This document shows, piece by piece, positions 1 through 14,500 of a stretch of DNA of 64,000 nt. The notes below the pieces were generated by a model, which made no database searches, was not told the DNA's origin, and saw only the letters and a list, made by a program, of their open reading frames with translations. The translations under genes were made by a program, and so were the position numbers. The DNA comes from Rachycentron canadum (lineage: Eukaryota > Chordata > Actinopteri > Carangiformes > Rachycentridae), in the NCBI GenBank assembly GCA_038496675.1, contig CM076669.1, positions 12,374,760-12,438,759 of the forward strand, read 5' to 3'. How positions within the stretch are numbered: the stretch's first letter is position 1; every line of letters begins with the position of its first letter.

Positions 1-3000
1 AAACCCCACAAAAGCAAAAACCAAACATAAGATCCTTGTTTTGTTTTTTTTTCCAAATAGTGCTACAACAAATCCTGACAAAGATGAATGTTTGAAAAAG
101 CAAAAAAGGAAAGCATTGCAATGAATTTGGGAGAGGAAATGAGGGGAGACACAAGCAGCATTGGTTTTTAGTTCTGTTGAGAGGTGGAACTAAATTTAAA
201 AGGTCAAACATGAACTCTGTCATGTACTTTCTGCCCTTTCTGTCTGTTTGCCCACAAAGTTAGACAGGTTAAAGGTTAAAAAAAAAAAAATACGTTAAGT
301 TATCTCAGATTAGAAGAGTGAGCTGACAAAATAAAACCTGCACAAACTAAAAGAAGGTGGCTGTGAGTGCAGTGAGTTGGACTGAGTGATCTTGACTACA
401 AACAGCTGGTTCAAAGTCATGTTGCGTGTTATCATGAAGGATTATTGAAAGCAACTTTAAGTGATGTGCCACATTACTCTGACCCAGAGTGCACGAGGAT
501 CTAATTGCATTTATGTCTTCAAAATAAAAATTGGAACAGAGATGAAAGAGAGATTAAAAAAATCTTTGACTTGAATCAACTCCTGAATTAATGAATTAAT
601 GTCAAAAAGCAGCTTTTAAATATAAAAGAAATCGTTGTTCTCTGCTTCTTTACACAAAACAGCAAACCAAAAGATCCTCAAATACACTTTCAGTTACATG
701 CATTCATGCATCTTCAATATTACAAATTGATTAAATGAAAAGTCTGATACTATTGATGCTCAATTAAATATTATTTACAATAGTTTAAATTATATATATA
801 TAAAATGTAAGCTTCACACTCATCAATCTGGTACACGAGTCTCTAAATCTAGTGTGATATTTTGTTTTCTGTGTCTCTGTTTTTGTATGTACTTTCCATT
901 AGTTTGGTAAAGCAGAGTGACTTGTTCTTTCAGTGTTCACAGTTCAGTAAAAAGCAGTCATTACAGGACTCATTTGGTAGGTTTCCAATAAATGTGCCAT
1001 GGGCATGCTGCCAATCCAATCCTCCAGCTCCACCATCATCATCCCAACCAAACCAAATGAAAGATGTTGCTGTACACAGAAAAATGGCAATGTCTCATCA
1101 GGAAATTTGCTGCCATGCTAATTAGAATTAGAAAGAAGCCAAAATGTGAAACGAACTTAAGTGAACAACATTGTCACATCCCAAGTCTGGACATTCGGCC
1201 CATTACTCACAATTTCACATAGAATCCAAGTGTTAACTGGATACAAGATAATAAGGTGGCTGTTGGAGAAGCTGGCCTCTTATGTCTCTGCTTGTACACA
1301 GTAACTGTGTGTGTGTGTGTGTGTGTGTTTGTGTGTTCACATGAACATTAAGTCCCCACTGTTCATGTGAGTGTGTGTGTTGTGTATACATCAGGGCGTG
1401 ATGGTGTGATAAAGACTACGCTCCTCTGCAGACCATGGAGGCCACACCTTCCAGAGTAACGGTGTCATCTGTTGTCAAGGTTGATTATTTGCAGGATGAA
1501 TCAAATCTCTTCTCTCCTCTCCTCTTACTGTTCTTTCAGTCTTGTCATCTCTTCACTGTTAATTACTCTCCTATATCTTCTCTTTTTCCCTCCAGTACTC
1601 TCACAGCTCTCTTTATTGCAGTCAGGCTGAAACAAACAATAAGCTTTGGAGAGAAAAAAATCACTTTGATTTTCATGCATGGAAGTAATGGCCAATTAAA
1701 CCTTTCACAATAAATGTACTATTAAGAAATTGGAATTCTGAGTCTGGAGCCATATTCTATATCAATGACTTGTCACTTTTCCAATATATTTGGACATGTA
1801 GTTGTTTTTTTTGTGCTCAATGACTCTACCTGTCAAATAAAGGATGAATAAAGGATTAAATAAACATAATAATTCGAGTCTAGAACTATCTGCTTAGTCA
1901 GACTGGCAGTTAGACAGAAAAAATAATCCACAAAGTCAGTCCACACAGATAACTCCAGGCCTGAATTTCCATCTGGATCGGACCAGTGTGCTCCCTCTTG
2001 TTTATCTCAGTTTCTGTCACCGTCTGTCCCTCTTTCCACAGGTAGTTCGACCAACCACCAGCTCTGCTACTGGAAAACAAAAGCATAAACCTCTTTCTGT
2101 TATGATTGCGAAGTGGCAGATGCACTTCTTTTGTGCTGTAAATCAAGCCTCCATTTTCATAGGATATTTCTTACCCGGTGGCAGAAAAAAATTGCATACT
2201 GTAAATAAGTCAATAGGGATCCATTGCAAATGCAGATGACTGCTGTAGGTAGTAAGCTAGTTAGCCATACATGCTAAAGCCCGTAGCTCACATAGATCGA
2301 CTACACAATCAATTTTCTCAAATGAATCCATTGCATTACATGTTTGTTCTTATGTTTTTGGATTTTTGAAAGGCTAAAAGCAAAGACACCACCCTACAAA
2401 CATTTCCTACTGTTCACATCTGTTGCTTTTTATCCTCTGCTTGTGTTTGCACCTTTGCCTGCCGTCTACTTATATGATTTTACATGTTATTTGCTTTATT
2501 GTTATTTAATAACATAAATGATAATTTAACATCTGGCCAAAAGACAGCAGTTGAAAATTGAAAACAGTGGCACATTTACAGTGATGCTTATCGATGTTCA
2601 TTGTCCCTGTAAACAACTAAATACAATAAAAGTGATACATGACCACAGTTTTGATAGCATTGTTCCAGAAAGAAATGAGTGTGTGTGTGTGTTTGTGTGG
2701 TGGTGGTGGGGTGGTGGAGGTTGCAAGGAGTGAATGTAAGACAGAGACAGCTTTTGGGATTGAATTTAAATTCACATCACTGCAGGAATTATGACACCAT
2801 ATGCTCCCTGCGTGTGAATGTGCATAATGTCTCTCTTTTGCGGGTTTAATTGGGCTTCACTTCTGCTCTCCTTGTGCACAGACACACACATGCACACACA
2901 CATACAAGCATAAACGGCAGATAAAGAGTATGATAAAAATGTGAATAAATACTAGTGTGTGTATGGGTGTGTTTGGGTTTGTGAGAGAGAGAGAGTGCTT

Positions 3001-5015
3001 TCTTAAGATTGGTTTGAATACGGATTGAAAAGGGATTAGGGATTGGGTAAAGATTTGCAGCCACTGAATACAGAAAATCTCATGCTTGTCACAAGTGGTG
3101 GTGATGAAATGGCAATATTAGTCAATAAAGCTCAATATGCCATCAGTCTGACAACCTCATTCAACACTGGCAAAGCCTTATAGCAAACAGCAGCATCCAT
3201 GTGGTCTGGAAAAGGTCAGCTCACACAATAAATGACCATGAAGAAGAACATTTCTATTTGCTCTGTCACATTAATCTCCTCATCTTTCTGTCCAGCTGGC
3301 TTTCTATCAGACATCTCTAGTTGCAGAACTGATTCACCTTGTTGTGAGCTGAAATGATGTAATGCTGACCATAGCAGCATCATTGTATAAAGCAGTAGGC
3401 CTCAGATCAAAATACTAATCTCTGATATTTTCAGATCATGGCTGACACAGAAGATCCAGTTCAGTGAAGACTCTTCAATGTGCTGCTTGTAACACCTGCT
3501 GATGTGAGAGGAAATGGTCACTGTTGGACAGGAAGTGATGTGATTTACATCTCTGGCAGTGGCAGGTGATTTTCTGAGTTATCTTAACAGACTCAAGCTA
3601 CAGTAACTACAGTAGCCACAGTATGGCTCACACTGTTTGACTGACAGGTCACTGCCATCACCCCAGGAATCAAGGCAATGATACAGAGCAATCACAAGAC
3701 TTACTGTTGCTTCAGTAGGAAAGACTTCCATCACACAGCAGGAGGAGAGCAGGGACTGTCTAATCAGCCTTGCTGAGAAAATCAAAGTGACTGAAAGGGA
3801 GACTTCTGCCTTCAGGGCCCTGGGTCCTGTCTCTGTCACTGTCAGCTGTGAGGCGTTAATAATATGAACCCACGAATTAGCCACTCTTTTGAAACATATT
3901 TACACTCCTCCCTTGACATCCTTAGCTATGAAGGAGGTCATCTATTGTTCTGCTCTTCAAAGAAGCCAGCACAAAGAATGACCTCTGACCTCCAGCACTC
4001 CATCACTAAGTGATGAGTTATTAGCCTTCTAGAAAATGATGACGATGCAGTTTTAATTTAGCTTTAAATCATTCATCACATCTCCTACAAACACTTTATT
4101 TTATTTATGGATTTGTATTTTTTTCCTACAATGGCACCTTGGCTAAACTTAAATTACCCCACAGCTAGATTTAGATGTTGAGGTGGACAATAAGGATAGG
4201 ATTTTACTGAGATTTTCCTTTGTTGGGTTTTGCACAGTTCAGGACATAATAATAAAATATTCTAAGTCTGTTTATGTCATATGGTTTTAATTGTACTGTT
4301 TTAGCAGACTGTCAAGCAAAGGGTACTTACCTTGTGCTTTGTAAGGACTTTCATAAACACATTGTGCATTTATACTGTACCATTCAAACGTTTGGACACA
4401 CTTTCCCATGAACACTTTCTACATGTCTGGACATGTTTTCATGAAATCAGACTTCACTTTTGATTCTATTTATCATCTATATTTTTCCAGATGGAGCCGT
4501 CCAATGTATTTACAATAAATAATTACTTTTCTATGTATGTTCTATGTTTCTATGTGTGTTTGAATTGTTAGTGTCAAAACATTCCCACACTGACTTGAAG
4601 TAGTTTCACACAGATACGAGTAATTCACAGGATATAGTGCATACATGTAATCCAGACCCAGCTGTATTTGGGCTGTATGATGTGACTGCTAATGCGATCC
4701 CAACATGCTGTCAGTTTGCTACCATCATGCTATTATCCTGCTGGGAGGTGCAGTGTATTTGAGACAGAAGTTTTCATTGACGTTTAGTTAGAAGTTTGAC
4801 TTTGTTCTTTTTGGCATTTTTAGACAGAGGATCAGTCGGACCTGAGTCTGAGGAAGCTGCTCAAGTGTTTGACAACAATCACCTGTTGCACAAGGAGCTG
4901 TGCAGGTACTTTTATAACATTGCTGTGACACAAATAAAAAAGTTTAAAGCTGTTTTGGTTCTCTTGCCTCCCTGACAACTCTCCTGAAACACTCCTTCTC
5001 CTTCTGTCCACTCAC
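1..5015 (-). other. Part of slc2a13 intron 3
   Basis: No coding exon of the host gene is seen here. The stretch is AT-rich, with GT runs at 1306-1335 and 2679-2698, a CA-rich patch at 2875-2910 and a short TE-end-like sequence near 4376-4420. A splice-flanked open stretch at 4828-4905 on the plus strand is discussed in the findings. The rest shows nothing I can name. Confidence 0.6.
4376..4420 (+). repeat. Possible solitary DNA-transposon end
   Basis: CTGTACCATTCAAACGTTTG then GACACACTTTCCCAT resembles the terminal sequence of a widespread vertebrate Tc1-like or hAT-like element from memory. No partner end was found nearby. Confidence 0.4.
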
Positions 5016-5224
5016 CTCCTCCACTGTCCTTCTCTTCCTCCTCAATGCTGTTCTTGATGCTGTCGTACTCCTCATCGATGTTCTGGTTTCCTCGGATCTG
5101 ACTGAGCACGCGACGGGCCTTCTGGGTCAGTCCGCGCTGGATTAACCAGCGAGGGCTTTCCGGCAGGAACAGGAATCCCATGAACTGGAGCATGGCAGGG
5201 AGCACTGACAAACCCAACATGTAC
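5016..5224 (-). CDS. slc2a13: slc2a13 coding exon 3
   Basis: The exon starts after TTTCAG and encodes YMLGLSVLPAML, the sugar-transporter motif LFLPESPRWL, and RGNQNIDEEYDSIKNSIEEE, which matches the large acidic cytosolic loop of HMIT. The donor is placed at GGAG/GTGAG (exon end 5016). The frame continues for some 80 further residues past this site, but they do not look like HMIT and are taken as intron. The next exon (helices 7 and on) is outside the window. Confidence 0.92.
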
Positions 5225-8200
5225 CTGAAATGGAGAATGAAATTATGATCATTCATCAATGAAACCACACAACCAGCTATTCAGAATTTTTTTTTATTAC
5301 ATTATATATCATATATTTATTATTCTGCTTAAAATAACCTTAACATTTACATTCAGCATTTAATATCAACCCTGAAAGTAACAGATGAAGTAACAAGTGG
5401 ATTTACATTCAAACCAGCACACCAGCTACTCATACTACTTATACAACATCTATTGCACGTCTGCCCGTCCTGGGTGAGGGATCCCTCCTCTGTTGCTCAC
5501 CATGAGGTTTCTCTTTTTTTTTCCCTGTTAAAAGGGTTTTTGTTTTGAGTTTTTCGAGGATGTTGTTATGATGCTATGTAAAGCCCTTTGAGACAAACTG
5601 TTTGTAAAAATGGGCTATACAAATAAAATTCCCTTGCCTTGCCTTGCTTGCCTACTCAGGGTGTATTGTGTTAATATTCACTTTGATGATTGATCCATTG
5701 GGTGAAAATTCAAATACAACCATTTGTGCATATATAAAAATATTCATTGACCTCATGTTTAACTTTTGCATTTCTGACAACAAACTGTCTAAAACTTCTC
5801 CCAAACAGAACCATTGATACACTGGACGATTATGCTGAAACTTGCCTCTCTGTATCCAATCATGCACACAATCAGGGTTGAACTCATTCTGTAAAAGGGT
5901 CACTCTGAAAGTCTAAAAAGTTATGTGGTAGGAAGGCAAAGAATAAAAGGGTACCAGAGAGGTGAACGGGGGAGGAAACAAATGTAATAATAATAAATTG
6001 TCACACATCTTTATCTCTACAAGAGGAGAAGAAGTGGAGAAATGGCATTTGCTTTACACAAACTCTTATTTTTTCATACATCACAATACTCCAAAGAGTG
6101 GAAAAATGTGTACTTAGTGAAGTGAACTACCTGACATCTGTCGCACAGACAAAGATGTCTATCACTCACACTATAAACTCAATAAGTGTCTCCAAAAAGC
6201 CATTATCATGTATGAATCACACCAATCTAGGGCCTTCGAAACGATTTTCACTGTCCCTGTCAGAACTGCAGTTGAAGCAAATCCCTGCAAAAAGGACGAT
6301 TCTTATCTACAGTATCTCACAGCTCCATATTGAAATCCCCTGGAGGCTTTAAATCTGCACGTGACAGCAGGAAAAGCCGTAAACAGAAATCAGGAAAAAG
6401 TCAAGAAGGTAACGGATAGATGACAACAGAGGAAGAAGAGTACTGTAGCTTTCAAATGTACAGTATGGCTGCTCTCAGCAAATGTTAGGTGATGACCCAT
6501 GCATGTGTTGACATTTGAAGTGAGGGTCCAAGCCAGAATGACTTTTTCTGGCATTTGATATGATAAGAACCCAAAGAAAAGATGCTAATACCTTTTCTAA
6601 CCATATGACCATCATATAAGGAGATTCAGCCTTTGAAAAGCACCTAAAGTAATCCCCATATAAGAGCAACACATGTACCCGCACATATAAAAGACAATAT
6701 TAAAGACACTTGATGGTGTCACTTTTTTGTGTTTAAAATTGTAACTTGACATTCTGTGGACGTATGTGTGAAATGTATATCTGACCTCCACCCATCACGC
6801 TGCAGGTAGCTGAATGCACCATCAATGAGGCTGGCCGTGAACTGTCCCCCAGTGATGAAGAGGGTGTTAACGGTCACCAGCTGACCCCTCAGGTGGGGCG
6901 GAGACGCCTCGGCGATGTACACGGGCACTGTCATAGAGGCAATACCTGTGCAGTGGGGAGAGAGGGAGAGATGATGGTCAGCAAGATGGTTAACAAGAGG
7001 TACTGGTGCTGCGCATTTCTGAAGTGCTTATGAATATACTGATGACTGGTAACCACGAGCTGTGCTTTGTACAGGAGCTGCTGTATGACTATATAGTTGT
7101 TGCAATGTTGTCAGTATACAGTATATGAGTATACAAGTGAACAAGTTATTAATGTAGAAATAAAGATGATTACTACTTTAGGATTTTAGGATTTCTATCA
7201 AATTTTTGCTTTTTCTAATTGTTCATTTGTCAGAGGATAGATTTAAAAATAGCTCATTTTAAACAGTAACTAAGTGTTTTAGAAAACAAGTGGGTTTTGC
7301 ATCATTACTAATTATTTTCATTGTGTGGGTTTCTTGTTTAAAATTGCTTTAACCTGACAACAACAGCAACAAAAAAATGATGTCATGTGGATGTAAAGCA
7401 CACCCAGCAGACACAGAGAAATACCAAAGTCCATCTCAGTAATGGGTTGTGCACTACGCTCATCTGACAACCATCCAGTTTCTCACACACACACATTGTA
7501 TACTTACAAAACAAGACACACATGCAGTCACACGTGTACTCGCGTACACACAGTGCAAACAGTGTGTGTTTGCCCAGGATGAATCTGACGAGGTGCCACG
7601 AGGCCACAGCTTTCTACAGCTGGCTCCTGATAAGCTCTATTAATAGTCCACCACTGCTTTCTATACTCCCCTCTCACCACCACCTCCCCTCTCTCTCCTC
7701 CTCTCCCCTCTCCTCCTCCTTACTGCCACCACCCTGCCCTCAACCGCCGCCATGACTACGTAGCTACCTGTTGCTATGGAAACCACTTGCTGGGAAACCT
7801 ACCGCGCTGTCTCACAGCGGGCACCACACTGTGGCAGCTCTGGGAAGACTAATCGATAACCGAGAATGAGGAGGATTTCTTTCTTTATTTGCTTTTTTTT
7901 TTTTTTTTTAATTACAAGACCCCCACAGACCCCCAAGGGAACTCATCCTCACCAACATTACATCAAAACATTACCTAGAAAAGACACTCTTCTACCACAC
8001 AGTACTATGGGTAAAGTGATCCCATCTCTGCCTAGTCCAGTATTCAGTGCTGAATAATCAGAGGAGGGGCACCAAACCAGTTCACCAACCTGCTTTTCCA
8101 CCATACAGATAGAGATACAAACTGATTTATTGACAATGTGAACATACCCCACAGAATTGGAGTCAAGTCTTTATCTTAGTTATGGAAAAAAAAAAGAAAA

Positions 8201-11200
8201 AAAAAAGAAGCATTATCATCTGATGGAGGAAATCCAAGATCCAGATCACCGCCCAAATCTAATCAACTGCTCTTTGGCATGAAGCCTGTCTGCTCAGGGC
8301 AGTTTGATGGAAATCCATTCATAAGCTTTTGAGACGCTGCTGAAAGAGAAACACATAACCACTGTGGGAGAGGGTAGGACTTCAGCAGAGCTAGGGCTCT
8401 TGAAATAAAACATTTTGAAGTGGTCTCATGACCCATAGCATCTATCCATATGTTTCTAAGTACAATCTGACTTTTAGTGGCCAGTGTGAAGAAGAAATGC
8501 ATCTCAGGAGACTTTAAATCTGGCTTTAGCATTCAGCTGCGGTAGTCACAGCGTGTGTGTCAGAAAAATTAGCACAACACTCTGCTACTTACCAAATGCT
8601 GAATGCCTGCAAATTCACACTCATTTTCCACTCTGAGGTGGAACTGAACAGGGATACTGGAAAGTCACACATGTTTTTTGACCAGTGCCAATTTAAATGT
8701 ACAAGGCACCACATACTATCTTTGCTCGAATACCGTGGAAAAAATGTAGCAGGCTAATTTTGCACAACCCATTTCCAAAACATGCCAATTTGGCTCTCAT
8801 CAATGATTGTTTTAAACCAGATTATTAGTATTATTTTAAACCAGAGACACAACAGTAAGATTATTTTAAGTTGATTTTAACTCAAAACGTGTAACCGTCT
8901 TTTTAAAAAAGATGAACTGAAAAGACTTTTATTTTGGTCTTAAGCTAAAAGGTATGAAGCAAACTCACAGCTGTGTTATTTAAGGTGTCCCTGATTTTAG
9001 AAGCAATTTTTTCACATAATTTTGGTAACTGGTAGGTGGAAACCTGACTTCAATGAGCATGAAACTCAATGAATCCAAAATACATATCTCCCTTTTGGAA
9101 CCAAAAGAATTCATGTGGCCCAAAAAGCCTCACAGTACAATATGTCTGTAAGATTGAAAAGATACCTTGTGCACCAACAACTAATGCACATTTGCACAAT
9201 GTGGAACCTGCAAAACTGTATGTTTGTTATGTTTGATAAGAATCCCAGGCTGAAAACATAAAAATGACCCGTCAGAAAAAGACCTCAATGATGCATCAAT
9301 GTGAAAACTGTGCGCCTTCTTTGAAATAAAACAGGAAGTTATTCTAAACCAAATATACTTTGTCTGATCTGCTCTGAACTTCAGATGCTTGATCACAGTC
9401 CTACTCTGAAGACATCTGCATGCTAATTTGAAGTCATAGTCATAGCGCTACCGAATGAGAACACGAAGTAACCCTCGAGTTACAATCATCATTTGATATC
9501 TATCAAATGTTCATGGTCTGGTTTACACTTGATATACAGAAACATAATCCATATTGGCTGCATCAACTGGCTTCCTCCCAGCATCCATGAGATGTGTGAG
9601 GGCTTGATCAATGCTGCTTGAAGCTTCAATTTAACATTGAAACCACAATCTAGTTTACTTCAAGAAATTAAATAAAATACATTCAGTAAATTAAATAACT
9701 TAATTATCTAGAAATGGAATAAATAAACAATATGCTGTTTACATTAAATGCATTTTAAATTCAGCATATTTGAAAAGACATATATTATAAGAACAAGTAT
9801 CAAGTGTGAGTGTGACATTAAAAGCTGTAGACACAGCAGCAGCAGGTTTCATTCATTCATCAGCAGAGACAGCAAACACAAAAAGCAACAATCTGTTTTC
9901 ACTCCTATTTATCTGACAGCTGAATTCTCAGTTTGTTTGCGCTGTATGTTTGTACACTTTTGTGATATTATGCAGATGCACACACACAAAGACATATGCA
10001 CAGGTTTCAGCACGCCCAACACAAACAAGCTCTCAAGATCCTTATCAGCTTTAAACATCTCTCTCTGTATTCGCCTCATAAAAGGAGACCTCTTCCTCCT
10101 CCCTCCTCTCTAACAGTTTCCCTCCTTGTTCCCTTAGTTTATCTATTTTAGCCATATGCATCATCAGCGTCTCTCCATGTGAGAAATCCCTGCTGCTACA
10201 GGCAGCCTATATGCCTGTTCGTGAGATACTACAGCTGATTGTTGATGCATTTAATAAGTAATGGATCATTTCCATTTCACATCTTGCTCCAGGTGATGAC
10301 GGAGAAAATGTGTTCGAGCCCATTAAAACAGATATCATTATAGGTCAGTAAACAGGTTAAATACTTTGTACAGGTTAAATACATTTTATGTTGTAATAGC
10401 TTTTAAAAAATAGCATTTATTATTTTTTAAAATTATAATTCTATAATTATATCTTATATTTTCTGTTTTTGACATTGCAAATTTCAATATTTTTCACCTC
10501 TACTGAAATAGAATTGTGCAATATATGAAACAGTAAGTGATAAATGTTAAAGTAATTCAATGCTACTGTCAAATGCTACTGTGGTTAGCCGGAGTTAGCA
10601 AAATAAACTGTTAGCTTGACTAGTTGGAAAGTTTATCCAGGAGAAGCAAGAAGCAAAACTAGCTAATCTAAGGTGTTACTTTCAGTTATGGGTGGCAGAT
10701 CTGGCCAAAGGATCATGCACAATATATTCAGGTAGGGTCAGGATAAACAATCTGAATCACGAGTCTTCTTACAGATTTAGAGATAAAAATATCACTACTT
10801 CTGGACTTTCAGGTACGTCCAGGTAACAATATGCAGAACTAGTCATGTGATCAGTTTTTTGAATGGCCATTTGAGACTGGCTTCAAGAGTGAGTCAATCC
10901 CCATAAACTCTCATGTTAAAATGCAGAAAACAGCAGAAAAACATGCCTACAGCCTGGCACAAAACACAGTTTTCATCCCTACAGCTAAAGACTTCATGTG
11001 CCACAGTAATGAGTTTCAGATTGCAGCTTCTTCTGTGTTCACTTAATTTAGATCTGGTATGTTTAGTTTAGCCAGTTTCCAAAATGCAAAGTTACTGGGG
11101 CACGATCCATTAGCCCTCATAGCTATTTTAGATGGTTAAAGGGAATTTCATGATTTATGTAAATTGCCAAGTGCTTTGTATAAATTAATGTATTTGATTG

Positions 11201-11550
11201 TTTTTTTTTTCATTGTCTAATTCTAGTGTCTACTGTTGATGATTGGAACAAATCTTAAAGATAAAATTTGCTCAGAGACGCAAACTAGATTCAGTATGAG
11301 TCCCTTTTTACCAATATGACTATTATTGCACTGAGGACATTTCTCTTTAGTGGCATTATTTTGATATAAGCAGATCCACCTCATGTATTCATACTCATCC
11401 ATTGGAGCTGCTGAAAAAATGAGAACTACATAAACTAAAGGCTACATAAATTTCTTCACTTGCTTTGAATGTGAGTCCTTTACAAACACAGATGCCCTAT
11501 GTTCCCTTTCTCATTAATGAGCTCTCTTTTCAGCACCAGGGACAGCTCCA

Positions 11551-11594
<44 letters not shown>

Positions 11595-14500
11595 ACGACT
11601 CTAAAGTCATTGTCTGGTCAGGCTCAGCCTCAAAGCAGTGCAGCACACTTAAACAAAGGCTCTGTCTGGTCTTGTGAAGGCAGCCTCTAGGCAAAGAGCT
11701 TGGGAGTAACTTGCTTGATCAGAGAACGAGGGAGATACTTTACTAGATCCTCCATCACTGTGATGTAGTAAAGACAGAGACAGGACATTTTCTGGTGCTA
11801 AGTAGCTATGTTGTGATGGAGGAAGCTAATTAGAGACTAATTGACTAATCCTTGAAAATGCAGAGTGAGAAAAAGGGAAAGCTGCTGTTGACTTTCAAAT
11901 GAGTAAGTGGTGCAAGTAGTGATGAATTCAGCGGTAAAAGTATGAGAGCTTATGCCATTTATTAATTAAATTCAGTAGTGGTTGCCTAATGTCACGCTGA
12001 ATTTAGCCAAACATATTATCACATTTAAATTATCTTCATTTCAGAGATTTATCAGACAAAATTCTATGAAATCTTGTTTTTAACTTTCAGAAAAAAAACA
12101 TTGCACTAAAAATGCACAAATGTCAAGTAAAAAAATATGTATACTATGCACATAAACAAACTCCTCATTCAGTCCACACATCCCCCACCTATTTAGTGCA
12201 AGAACTGTGACTTAATTATATAAACCAACCAATTAATTAGCAAGCCTCCAGGTAATAATTAAATGTTAACCCTGTGTAATTAACAGCACTATTTTTATGC
12301 AGACCAAGGACAAAACAATTCAACGTTTGCAACTGCTAGAGTAATTTAGCCAGAATGCATGATTATGTACACACTGTGAGGGTGACTGTGGGTGCTTTTG
12401 TTTGCGGATGTGTGTTTGTGTGAAGAAATAGACCATGACTAAGGTGCAGTTGTCAGAGCCAATTTCTTTTAAGAAGAAAATGACTTGTTAACTTGCCGTG
12501 TTCCGATACTGAGTCAGTGTAGTGTCCAGTGCACCCTGAAGAATTAGCACTGCTCAGAGGTTGTATTATAACCTCTTGTCTTGTAAACACAATAATAGTT
12601 GAACTTCTTGTCAAGACTGCTAAGTTAACAGCTGTTAATGCTAACTCCCGCTATACAGCAATAGCAAAGCTTGCAAATTATTTAAAAAGGCAAAAATATT
12701 ATCAGAGAATCTAGCTAAATACACACTAAGGCCAACCTCTGAACTCATCATGCTCTTCAATAATATTAATGCAAAGATACTTGAAAGCCTCTCTAAGTAC
12801 CCCTGAATATAGTTCACTTTCAAATATCTTATATATTATCACAGAAGCTTCTTTCTTCAAAGTCACAACTTTTATGATGAGGTTAAACCCCATTTCTGAT
12901 ACAGTTTGCTGTCAGCCATTTACTTTTGCTATTATCATTATTTTATATATTATTATTCATTATTTTACTATTTATTTTCTTTAATTAACTCTCCACATAG
13001 TGGTTTTTTGGGGGTAGTAATGGAGTCCACCATACCTCATACCTTTGGACTCAGATTGCCAAGTAAAGCACAAGGGATTCACAGCACCATGGCTACACGC
13101 TACAGTGTAGTTACTGTATCTCATTGGTCTTACTGTTTATTTCAACAGTTTTTATGTTGTGTCAGAGTTGGATAAGTTACTGCAACTGCAAATAGTGAAG
13201 CAGCCCCACAAAATGAATCTGTCTGAACTGACCGTGATCACGATCAGTTCTAGCAGCTTGCAATTGTTTTTTTGAGTCCTTTATTACAACCACATGCATT
13301 ATTTTGTTCTGCTGCACTGTGAAGAGGTTGTCCAGCTGTTGTATTTCTGACAAACTAGATATAGGGGGAGCTACTGTAGGAGCACTCACCCCACTGTTAC
13401 CTCTGTAACCATAAGTACTTCCTAATCAACCAGGGTCAAAATATTAGCAATTACAATCTGTAACAAAAGACTTCTGCAGAATGTCTGAATAGAGAAATAT
13501 TATTTAATGATAGTGTTCAGTTGAATGAGTGGGTCTTGTCTAAAGGTATTCAGCAAACACTAAATAAGGTGGATGTAGAGCAGGTTCGGCAGAGTAAATT
13601 ACTATGCTTATTGCAAAATAACTCATGGAAAAGCACACATCCACAATAGCTAACTAGAGTCAACGTCTCCTTTAAGATTGAAACATCTTTCCACAAATAC
13701 CCCCTGCAGCAAGAAAATCTCTTAATTTGATTGCAATTGCCAAGTCAAGTAATAAATCCTTGTCAATCCTGACAGCCTGGTTCAATATTGTCTGTCTGCT
13801 CAGACTAACAACAACTCACATCACGCAACAGTCCCTTCGCTCAGGCAAAGGTCAGCTCAACAATAACTGGTCAGGAGCAGACATACCAGAGGCTTATGGG
13901 TAGAGATACAGGAAGGGAGGGCATGGTGGCGTATGGCCTTTCCTGGTCTGACAAACAGCTCAGATGACCTTTTTGGCGAGTTCAGCTCAGAAATGCTAAG
14001 CAATTGTCTTTCCTGAGCACCGGTGGTCATTTTAATGTGAGTGTGCAGGTGACAGGATGAAATAATTGCGTGCAATGAAAAATGTTGCCTTATTAGTGTC
14101 TCCAGTGGCTAATTGTGGTGCCAGAATGTGTTTCATTACCTATCAGGGCCAGGCTCATGCATGTTTGTGTAATGAAGATCACTGTATGGAAACAGATTTT
14201 GATGGCAGAAGTAGGAGGTGGGGGCAGTTATAATGAAACAGCCACTTATAATGTAACAGCTGAAATGACCCAGGTGATTAGTTTCCTTCTCAGCAATCAG
14301 AGCCTGTGTGTGTGAAAGATGGCAGCATTTTCAATACTCATTTCACATTTTCATTTGGCAAAAGGCAACATCATTTCTTCACCAATTATCTTTTACAGAA
14401 TTTTTTTTTTTTAATTTGTGAATGTAAACAACCGCAAAACACTGGACTGCCATGATTGTTTGTGTTAATCTCACGTTATAATTTTAGGCCTGGTCTCTCC

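Noticed and set aside
1..4911. Possible slc2a13 exon 4 or later exons
   Set aside because: I looked for the helix 7-8 motif region (GLQMFQQLSGIN type) on the minus strand and found none. They must lie beyond the edge.
11465..11690. Two plus-strand frames with His/Thr repeats
   Set aside because: They are produced by the (CA)n microsatellite; there is no domain or splice support.
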